A stretch of 7,469 bases of DNA, from positions 1 through 7,469 of the forward strand of contig JBBSUX010000177.1 in NCBI GenBank assembly GCA_038234045.1, written 5' to 3'. This DNA is from JBBSUX01 sp038234045 (GTDB taxonomy: Bacteria; Pseudomonadota; Gammaproteobacteria; Burkholderiales; Burkholderiaceae_C). The position numbers and the translations under genes were made by a program. Positions 1 to 4,850 of this stretch are shown piece after piece. The notes beneath the pieces were generated by a model that was not told where the DNA came from, did not search any database, and saw nothing but the letters and a program-made list of their open reading frames with translations. Numbering within the stretch: the first letter of the stretch is position 1; every line of letters begins with the position of its first letter.

Positions 1-250
1 AGAAGGTCGAGAAGGTCGAGAGGCCTCCTGCCAACCCGGTGATGACGAAAAGCCGCCACGGTACCGGCACGGCAGGATTGGCGGCGAACCAGGCGATGCC
101 GAATCCCACCACATAGGCTGCGATCCAATTTGCGGCCAGCGTGCCCGGCGGCAGGCTCGGCAGCAGGGCGTTGAGCGCAATGCTCAAGCCGTAGCGCAAC
201 ATCGCACCCAGCGCGGCGCCGAGACTGATCGCAAACAGCGTGATGGCCAT
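1..250 (-). CDS. crcB: CrcB/FluC fluoride channel, partial (C-terminus beyond window start)
   Basis: This is a small inner-membrane channel that exports fluoride and protects cytoplasmic enzymes from it; in the family, two antiparallel subunits form the pore. The 83 visible residues begin MAITLFAISLGAALGA and keep the family landmarks in order: the GAxxRY segment with Arg19, the GTLAAN segment with the pore-lining Asn41, and the Phe-rich GGLSTFSTF stretch at residues 75-83, which supplies the phenylalanine boxes. The remaining third or so of the usual ~125 residues lies outside the window. The ATG at 250 lies 11 bases after the upp stop, and an AAGG ribosome-binding site overlaps that stop, so the gene is very probably co-transcribed and coupled with upp. 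I see no fluoride riboswitch directly in front of it; the leader belongs to upp. The motif combination makes the assignment secure. Confidence 0.9.
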   Translation of the reverse strand, partial: MAITLFAISLGAALGAMLRYGLSIALNALLPSLPPGTLAANWIAAYVVGFGIAWFAANPAVPVPWRLFVITGLAGGLSTFSTF

Positions 251-259
251 ACGCGAGCG

Positions 260-263
260 CCTT
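260..263 (-). promoter_or_regulatory. Shine-Dalgarno site of crcB overlapping the upp stop codon
   Basis: On the minus strand AAGG lies nine bases before the crcB ATG and shares bases with the upp TAA. This fixes the crcB start and suggests that ribosomes finishing upp re-initiate on crcB. It is the clearest ribosome-binding site I see in the window. Confidence 0.6.
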
Positions 264-891
264 ATCTGGTGCCGAACATGCGGTCACCCGCATCGCCCAG
301 GCCGGGCAGGATGTAGCCGTGGCTGTCGAGCTGCCGGTCGACAGCAGCGGTGTAGATCGCCACATCCGGATGCGCTTCGTTCATGGCCTGAATGCCTTCA
401 GGGCAGGTCAGCAGACAGACGAACTTGATGGACTTCGGCTTGAGCTCCTTGATGCGTGAAACCGCGGCAATAGCAGAATTGCCGGTGGCAAGCATCGGAT
501 CGACGACGATGACATCGCGTTCCTGCATTTCGCTCGGCATCTTGAAGTAGTACTCCACCGGTTTGAGCGTCGCCGGATCCCGGTACAAACCGATATGGCC
601 GACCCGCGCGCCGGGTACGACCGTCAGCATTCCGTCGAGGATGCCGGTGCCCGCCCGCAGGATGGAGACGAACACCAGCTTCTTGCCGTCGATGACACGT
701 GAGGTCATTTTCTCCATCGGCGTTTCGATTTCGATGTCCTGCATCGGCATGTCGCGCGTCACTTCGTAGGCGGCAAGACTCGAAAGCTCATTGAGCAGAC
801 GCCGGAAACTGTTGGTGCTTGCGTCCTTGCGGCGCATCAAGGTGAGCTTGTGCTGAACCAGTGGGTGATCGAGAAGGTGAACGTTGCGCAT
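262..891 (-). CDS. upp: uracil phosphoribosyltransferase
   Basis: This cytoplasmic salvage enzyme converts uracil and PRPP to UMP and pyrophosphate. The 209-residue protein starting MRNVHLLDHPLVQHKL matches the usual ~208-residue length and the N-terminus of the family (E. coli begins MKIVEVKHPLVKHKL). The PRPP-binding loop is VVDPMLATGNSA at about residues 129-140, with Asn where E. coli has Gly. The uracil-binding C-terminal segment is YILPGLGDAGD at residues 193-203, and the protein ends MFGTR. An in-frame GTG at 981 would add 30 residues (SYAASASQTL and so on) that are not typical of the family, so I chose the ATG at 891, although neither start has a strong Shine-Dalgarno site. crcB follows 11 bases later on the same strand, and the sigma factor gene diverges upstream. 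The function is certain; the start is likely. Confidence 0.95.
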   Translation of the reverse strand: MRNVHLLDHPLVQHKLTLMRRKDASTNSFRRLLNELSSLAAYEVTRDMPMQDIEIETPMEKMTSRVIDGKKLVFVSILRAGTGILDGMLTVVPGARVGHIGLYRDPATLKPVEYYFKMPSEMQERDVIVVDPMLATGNSAIAAVSRIKELKPKSIKFVCLLTCPEGIQAMNEAHPDVAIYTAAVDRQLDSHGYILPGLGDAGDRMFGTR

Positions 892-1086
892 GGATCTGAT
901 GGCGAGGTAGGTGCCGTCGCCCAGTAGCTGGAAATGCCACTGATTGTGCAAGGTCTGTGATGCGCTTGCAGCGTAGGACACGTGGCGTCCCGCAATCGTG
1001 TGTACGCCGGGATGCGAGAAGCGCGAACAGCGCGTTCAAATTCGTCACTTCCCGATTGACCGATAAAGCGCTCTCCGGACCTTTCC

Positions 1087-1115
1087 AATATAAATAAAGC
1101 AGCCTTCGCTGTAAC
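1087..1115 (-). promoter_or_regulatory. candidate sigma-70 promoter for upp (GTTACA-N17-TATATT)
   Basis: Read on the minus strand, GTTACA (1115-1110, 4 of 6 to the -35 consensus) and TATATT (1092-1087, 5 of 6 to the -10 consensus) are separated by exactly 17 bases, within the only AT-rich patch of the upp/sigma spacer. Transcription would begin near 1080 and give a leader of roughly 190 bases before the upp ATG. The -35 box overlaps, on the other strand, the -35 box of the candidate ECF promoter. This is a match by eye only. Confidence 0.35.
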
Positions 1116-1136
1116 CTCGGCACCCGATGGAACGAA
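1111..1136 (+). promoter_or_regulatory. candidate ECF (SigF-type) autoregulatory promoter GTAACC-N16-CGAA
   Basis: GTAACC at 1111-1116 is followed after exactly 16 bases by CGAA at 1133-1136. From memory this is the motif and spacing reported for promoters of Caulobacter SigF, an ECF sigma factor paired with an NrsF/DUF1109 anti-sigma, which is the same pairing encoded just downstream here. Autoregulation is common for ECF genes. The difficulty is that the -10 box lies inside the first codons of the longest reading frame (ATG 1127), so a transcript from this promoter, starting near 1142-1145, would need a downstream start codon. A second GTAACC in the window (4433-4438, inside yebC) lacks the CGAA partner. 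Confidence 0.45.
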
Positions 1137-1708
1137 CCTCTTCAAGTGGACTGGACGCGCTCAATCGCTCGGAACAGCGATTGCGTGACGCGCTCCTGCT
1201 GGGGCTCGGTGGCGATGCGGACGCCTATCGACGTTTTCTGCGGCAGCTCGGCACTCACTTGCGCGCTTTCTTCAGGCGCCGCTTGTTCAACTGGCCTGAC
1301 GATGTGGAGGATCTGGTGCAGGAAACCCTGATGGCTGTACATGCGCGGCGCGAAACCTATCAGCCCGACCAGCCATTGACGGCGTGGGTGCATGCGATTG
1401 CGCGCTACAAGCTCATCGACCTGTTGCGGTCCCGTTCGGTGCGCGAGGCACTTCACGATCCGCTCGACGACGAGCTCGAGCTCTTTGCAGCGTCGGAGCA
1501 GGATGCCGGCGATGCGCGCCGCGATCTTGGTGCGCTGCTGGCCTCGTTGCCTGAACGTCAGCGTGTGCCGATCGAAATGGTGAAGATCCAGGGCCGTTCG
1601 GTAGCAGAGACGGCGGTGTTCACAGGAATGTCGGAATCCGCGGTCAAAGTGGGCATCCATCGCGGGCTGAAGGCGCTTGCGGCGCGCCATGCCCGGCCCG
1701 ATGCGTGA
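1127..1708 (+). CDS. ECF-type RNA polymerase sigma factor (SigF/NrsF-associated group)
   Basis: This is an alternative sigma factor that would direct RNA polymerase to a stress regulon when freed from the membrane anti-sigma encoded next to it. Sigma region 2 spans about residues 34-103 (core-binding DDVEDLVQETLMAVHARR, then TAWVHAIARYKLIDLLRSR). An acidic linker follows (DPLDDELELF). Region 4 spans about 133-185, with SLPERQRVPIEMVKIQG leading into the helix-turn-helix SVAETAVFTGMSESAVKVGI. The length of 193 residues suits a minimal ECF factor; there is no region 1, region 3 or C-terminal extension. The ATG at 1127 has no clear ribosome-binding site and overlaps a candidate promoter. A TTG at 1181, six bases after GGAA, would give 175 residues starting at the RDALLLGL segment and is a serious alternative start. 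The pairing with an NrsF-like gene resembles Caulobacter SigF and Bradyrhizobium EcfF; ECF16 is the group name I recall, without certainty. The signal and targets are unknown. Confidence 0.9.
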   Translation: MERTSSSGLDALNRSEQRLRDALLLGLGGDADAYRRFLRQLGTHLRAFFRRRLFNWPDDVEDLVQETLMAVHARRETYQPDQPLTAWVHAIARYKLIDLLRSRSVREALHDPLDDELELFAASEQDAGDARRDLGALLASLPERQRVPIEMVKIQGRSVAETAVFTGMSESAVKVGIHRGLKALAARHARPDA

Positions 1709-1790
1709 TGCAAATTTCCGACGCGCTTGCTTGCAACGTTTTTTTTATGCCGCGTTGTCACCTTGAAATCTTTTGAAATCTGAACGGACC
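1709..1790 (+). other. sigma/anti-sigma intergenic leader with T8 tract and tandem 10-base repeat
   Basis: The 82 bases between the two genes hold a run of eight T (1739-1746) with only a very weak, tight TTGC/GCAA dyad before it, so it is not a convincing terminator. They also hold two adjacent copies of TTGAAATCT (1763-1771 and 1773-1781), ending nine bases before the anti-sigma ATG. I could not fit a good -35/-10 pair. The spacer is unusually long and AT-rich for this window. Confidence 0.5.
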
Positions 1791-2432
1791 ATGAAGACCG
1801 ACGAACTCATTGACATGCTCGCCGAAGGCGTTACAGCAGTGCCACGGCATGCTGCTGCAAGAAACCTGCGCGCAGCCCTGTGGATGACCTTGCCTGTGGT
1901 GTTCGTCCTGATGGTGGCGATGTTCGGTATGCGTCGCGATCTGGCGCAGGTCGCCATGCTGCCGATGTTCTGGATCAAGCTGCTGTTGCCCGCGTCGATG
2001 GCACTGGCTGCGTTCTGGGTGGCGCAGCGACTTGCCCGGCCGGGTGTGCATGTGGGGTATCGGTGGCTTGCAGTGGCGGCTCCGCTGGTGTGTATGGTGC
2101 TGCTTGGCCTTATGGTGCTTGTGGGTGCGCCGGCTGGCGAGCGCTCGGCCCTCGTCATGGGTTCGACCTGGAAAACGTGTTCTTCGATCATCACGCTGCT
2201 GTCCGTGCCGATCTTCGCAGCGTCGATTCTGGCGATGCGTCAGCTCGCTCCGACCCGGCTCCGGCTGGCCGGAGCAGCGGCAGGTGCGCTTTCGAGCGGA
2301 GCCGCAGCGGCAGTTTATGCGCTGCATTGTCCCGAAATGACCGCTCCGTTTCTCGGCGTCTGGTATGTGCTCGGTATGCTCGTACCAATGGCCATCGGTG
2401 CGTGGCTGGGTCCGCGTCTCCTGCGCTGGTAA
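1791..2432 (+). CDS. NrsF/DUF1109-family six-helix membrane anti-sigma factor
   Basis: This is an inner-membrane protein predicted to hold the upstream ECF sigma factor inactive. The 213-residue protein starts MKTDELIDMLAEG, the usual N-terminal cytoplasmic segment of DUF1109 proteins. Six hydrophobic helices follow at about residues 27-47, 53-77, 88-112, 131-149, 156-178 and 187-206. Two cysteines stand in family-conserved settings: Cys130 in STWKTCSS and Cys180 in ALHCPE, shortly before FLGVWYVLGM. In Caulobacter NrsF two cysteines at nearly the same positions are, as I recall, needed for the response to chromium and cadmium. Cys101 is extra and lies within helix 3. A TTG at 1773 would add six residues, but the ATG at 1791 gives the typical start; only a weak GGA precedes it. 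That this protein binds the neighbouring sigma factor is inferred from family and context. Confidence 0.88.
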   Translation: MKTDELIDMLAEGVTAVPRHAAARNLRAALWMTLPVVFVLMVAMFGMRRDLAQVAMLPMFWIKLLLPASMALAAFWVAQRLARPGVHVGYRWLAVAAPLVCMVLLGLMVLVGAPAGERSALVMGSTWKTCSSIITLLSVPIFAASILAMRQLAPTRLRLAGAAAGALSSGAAAAVYALHCPEMTAPFLGVWYVLGMLVPMAIGAWLGPRLLRW

Positions 2433-2457
2433 CTCTGCTTCGCTTCTGGCCGAGCTT

Positions 2458-4008
2458 TCAGCGGCGCTTGCTGCCGAAAATGCCTCCGAGCACTCCGCGA
2501 ATGATTTCCCGGCCTACCGTGGTGCCCATGGTCCGCACTGCAGATTTCGCCATCGTCTGCGCGAGTCCATCGTGGTGACCGCCACGGGGCCCGGTCGTGC
2601 CGAAAAGCACGCCCCCCCACTGGCCGAGCAGGCCGCCGTTACTACTGCCTGTCGTGGCGGCATCTGCGCCCGCCGCTGTCCCTGCAGGATTCACGGTAGG
2701 GCCGGGTGTGTTGGCAGGCAGGGTGGCAGTGGCTGTGCGTCCGGCAAGTTTTTCGTAGGCTGATTCACGGTCGACGGCCTTCTCGTAAACGCCCGCCACC
2801 AACGAGTTTTGCATGATCGCGGCTCTCTGGCTGGCATCGATCGGTCCGAGCAGGCTCGCAGGCGGCAATATGAAAGCGCGGTCGGTGATGCCGGGACGGC
2901 CCTGCTCATCAAGCAGGCTTACCAGAGCTTCTCCTACGGCGAGCTCGGTGATCGCCGCGGCGATATCCAGGCCCGGACGCTGCCGCATCGTTTCCGCCGT
3001 CGCCCGCACAGCTTTCTGGTCGCGCGGTGTGAATGCCCGCAGCGCGTGCTGCACTCGATTGCCGAGTTGTGCGAGTACCGCATCAGGCACATCCAGCGGA
3101 TTCTGCGTAGCAAAGTAGACGCCCACGCCCTTGGACCGGATCAGTCGCACCACGAGTTCGATGCGCTGCACCAGTACCTTGGGTGCGTCGTCGAACAACA
3201 GATGTGCCTCGTCAAAGAAAAAGACGAGGCGTGGCTTGTCGGGGTCACCGATCTCGGGCAACTGTTCGTACAACTCCGACAGCATCCAGAGAAGGAAGGT
3301 GGCATACAGGCGTGGCGACTGCATCAGCTTGTCAGCCGCCAGCACATTGACGATGCCGTGTCCGGCGCCATCGGTTTGCAGCAGATCCTCGATGTTCAGC
3401 ATCGGCTCGCCGAAGAATTTGTCGGCTCCCTGAGTCTCGAGTTGAAGCAGCCCACGCAGGATGGCGCCGATGCTGGCCGCACTGACGTTGCCGTAGGTTG
3501 TCGTGAACTGCGATGCGTTGTCGCCCACATGCTTGAGCATGGCGCGCATGTCTTTCAGATCCAGCAGCAGCAGGCCCTGGTCATCGGCAATCTTGAAAGC
3601 AAGATTGAGGACGCCCGCTTGCGTTTCGTTCAGATCCAGCATCCGGCCCAAAAGAAGCGGGCCAAGGTCGGCAATGGTGGCACGCACCGGATGGCCCTTT
3701 TCGCCGAACACATCCCAGAATGTCACAGGACACGCCGCTGGTGCGGGCACCTCAATCCCGCGCTGTTTGAGCACTGCTTTCAGCTTGTCGCTTGGGTTGG
3801 CCGTGGCGCCGATGCCTGACAGATCACCCTTGACGTCCGCTACGAACACCGGAACTCCCAGGCGGGAAAATCCCTCAGCCAGCGTTTGTAACGTTACGGT
3901 CTTGCCGCTTCCGGTCGCGCCGGTAATGAGGCCATGCCGGTTCGCCAGCCCCGGCAGCATCTCGAAGACGGTTGTGCTGTTGCGTGCGACGGGAATGGGC
4001 TGCGCCAT
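2458..4008 (-). CDS. yjgR: YjgR/DUF853 family HerA-FtsK-like P-loop ATPase
   Basis: This is a cytoplasmic RecA-fold ATPase of the HerA/VirB4/FtsK clade whose cellular role is not established. Its 516 residues are close to the ~500 of E. coli YjgR. The N-terminus carries FEMLPGLANRHGLITG, then Walker A GATGSGKT at 30-37 and the conserved FVADVKGDLSGI at 55-66. Walker B LVFFFDEAH is at 261-269, and a sensor-like YFATQNPLDVPD lies at 298-309. A candidate arginine-finger stretch, GNRVQHALRAFTPRD, is at 316-330. Residues about 424-458 form a low-complexity Ala/Thr/Pro/Gly linker, followed by a conserved basic tail ending GVLGGIFGSKRR. No membrane segment or signal peptide is seen. The gene is convergent with the anti-sigma gene (25-base gap, no clear terminator) and divergent from yebC. 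Family membership is secure; a role in DNA or protein translocation is only inferred from the fold. Confidence 0.93.
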   Translation of the reverse strand: MAQPIPVARNSTTVFEMLPGLANRHGLITGATGSGKTVTLQTLAEGFSRLGVPVFVADVKGDLSGIGATANPSDKLKAVLKQRGIEVPAPAACPVTFWDVFGEKGHPVRATIADLGPLLLGRMLDLNETQAGVLNLAFKIADDQGLLLLDLKDMRAMLKHVGDNASQFTTTYGNVSAASIGAILRGLLQLETQGADKFFGEPMLNIEDLLQTDGAGHGIVNVLAADKLMQSPRLYATFLLWMLSELYEQLPEIGDPDKPRLVFFFDEAHLLFDDAPKVLVQRIELVVRLIRSKGVGVYFATQNPLDVPDAVLAQLGNRVQHALRAFTPRDQKAVRATAETMRQRPGLDIAAAITELAVGEALVSLLDEQGRPGITDRAFILPPASLLGPIDASQRAAIMQNSLVAGVYEKAVDRESAYEKLAGRTATATLPANTPGPTVNPAGTAAGADAATTGSSNGGLLGQWGGVLFGTTGPRGGHHDGLAQTMAKSAVRTMGTTVGREIIRGVLGGIFGSKRR

Positions 4009-4021
4009 GAGCGGCTTTCAG

Positions 4022-4049
4022 TGGATAAAACGGGAGACCAGTTTATCCA
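4022..4049. repeat. inverted repeat, 8-base perfect arms with 12-base spacer, upstream of yjgR
   Basis: TGGATAAA (4022-4029) and TTTATCCA (4042-4049) are perfect reverse complements around a 12-base centre. The repeat begins 13 bases upstream of the yjgR ATG. It could be an operator for a dimeric regulator in the yjgR/yebC divergent spacer or, as RNA, a hairpin in the yjgR leader. Poor TTGGAT and TATCCA promoter-like hexamers 17 bases apart coincide with the arms. Confidence 0.5.
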
Positions 4050-4095
4050 AGCTCCTTATGCGGGCGAAACGACCCGGACGGTAAAATCGCCCACT

Positions 4096-4111
4096 GCCCG
4101 GAGGTCCGGGC
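4096..4111 (+). promoter_or_regulatory. GC-rich hairpin in the yebC leader with GGAGGT across its loop
   Basis: GCCCGG and CCGGGC form a 6-base-pair stem around an AGGT loop (7-base arms if drawn as a DNA dyad with a 2-base centre). The loop and adjoining stem spell GGAGGT, a strong Shine-Dalgarno-like hexamer, but no start codon lies at a suitable distance: yebC starts 20 bases after the dyad. No T-run follows, so it is not a classic terminator. A TAAAAT (-10-like) sits just upstream at 4082-4087 without a recognisable -35 box. Confidence 0.4.
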
Positions 4112-4130
4112 GCCAAGCGAGAGTCGACAG

Positions 4131-4850
4131 ATGGCTGGACACAGCAAATGGGCGAATATTCAGCACCGCAAAGGGCGGCAGGACGAGAAACGGGGAAAGG
4201 TCTGGACGCGAGCCATCCGTGAAATCATGGTGGCTGCGCGGGCGGGCGGCGGGGATCTGAGCGCGAACCCCCGCTTGCGACTTGCAGTCGACAAGGCCAA
4301 GGCCGCGAACATGCCGGCCGACACCATCAAACGCAACATCGACAAAGCCACCGGCAATCTCGAAGGCGTCAACTACGAGGAAATCCGCTACGAGGGCTAC
4401 GGCATTGCAGGTGCTGCGATCATTGTCGACACCGTAACCGACAACCGCGTCAGAACGGTGGCGGATGTCCGCCACGCGTTCAGCAAGTACGGCGGGAACA
4501 TGGGCACCGAAGGCTCGGTTGCCTTTCAGTTCAGGCACTGCGGCCAAATGGTCTTTGCGCCTGGCCTCGATGAAGACGCGCTAATGGAAGCGGCGCTGGA
4601 GGCCGGAGCCGACGACGTCATCACCGGTGACGATGGTGCAACCGAGGTGCTGACCCGGACCGGTGAATTCGAGGCGGTACGGGACGCCCTTGTCGCAGCC
4701 GGGTTCACGCCGGAAATTGCCGAGGTGACCTGGCGCGCCGACAACCAGATCGAGCTCGAAGGCGAAGAGGGACAACGCATGCAAAAGATCCTCGATGTGC
4801 TCGAAGACCTGGACGACGTCCAGAATGTCTTTCACAACGCAGCGCTATGA
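4131..4850 (+). CDS. yebC: YebC/PmpR family protein
   Basis: This is a cytoplasmic YebC-family protein. The family was first described as DNA-binding transcriptional regulators (PmpR in Pseudomonas); more recent work, including on the mitochondrial homologue TACO1, points to a role in translation, relieving ribosome stalling on proline-rich stretches. The 239 residues begin with the hallmark MAGHSKWANIQHRKGRQD. They continue with ANPRLRLAVDKAKAANMP (residues 45-62), YEGYGIAGAAIIVDTVTDN (87-105), KYGGNMGTEGSVAFQF (119-134) and RHCGQMVF, and end in an acidic C-terminus (LEDLDDVQNVFHNAAL). Length and motifs are complete. The TGA overlaps the purD ATG in an ATGA arrangement, making this the first gene of the yebC-purD-hemF-nadD operon. 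In many gammaproteobacteria yebC sits beside ruvC instead, so the present context favours a betaproteobacterium. Only a weak GAGA precedes the ATG. Confidence 0.96.
   Translation: MAGHSKWANIQHRKGRQDEKRGKVWTRAIREIMVAARAGGGDLSANPRLRLAVDKAKAANMPADTIKRNIDKATGNLEGVNYEEIRYEGYGIAGAAIIVDTVTDNRVRTVADVRHAFSKYGGNMGTEGSVAFQFRHCGQMVFAPGLDEDALMEAALEAGADDVITGDDGATEVLTRTGEFEAVRDALVAAGFTPEIAEVTWRADNQIELEGEEGQRMQKILDVLEDLDDVQNVFHNAAL

Noticed and set aside
2..19. Tandem repeat of GAAGGTCGA at the window start
   Set aside because: On the minus strand it encodes the conserved STFSTF of CrcB, so the repetition follows from the protein motif.
1472..1483. 12-base palindrome GAGCTCGAGCTC
   Set aside because: It encodes Glu-Leu-Glu-Leu in the sigma factor linker with preferred codons; it is most simply a by-product of coding.
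1142..1690. A 182-codon minus-strand open frame opposite the sigma factor
   Set aside because: The sigma factor on the plus strand has all expected motifs; the antisense product has none.
1739..1746. T8 tract as a Rho-independent terminator after the sigma gene
   Set aside because: The preceding TTGCTTGCAA offers no stable stem, and the anti-sigma should be co-expressed with the sigma factor.
2425..2490. Possible terminator between the convergent anti-sigma and yjgR genes
   Set aside because: Only a short CGGCG/TGCCG stem overlapping the yjgR end is found, with no T-run on either strand; too weak to call.
2809..3819. A 336-codon open frame on the plus strand opposite yjgR
   Set aside because: It is antisense to a fully conserved ATPase, its translation resembles no family I know, and long antisense frames are expected from GC-rich codon use.
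3888..3897. 10-base palindrome GTAACGTTAC
   Set aside because: It lies within yjgR just after Walker A and encodes conserved Val-Thr-Leu codons; there is no reason to infer an operator.
4433..4438. Second GTAACC (ECF -35-like box)
   Set aside because: It is inside yebC; 16 bases downstream there is CGGT rather than CGAA, and no gene start follows.
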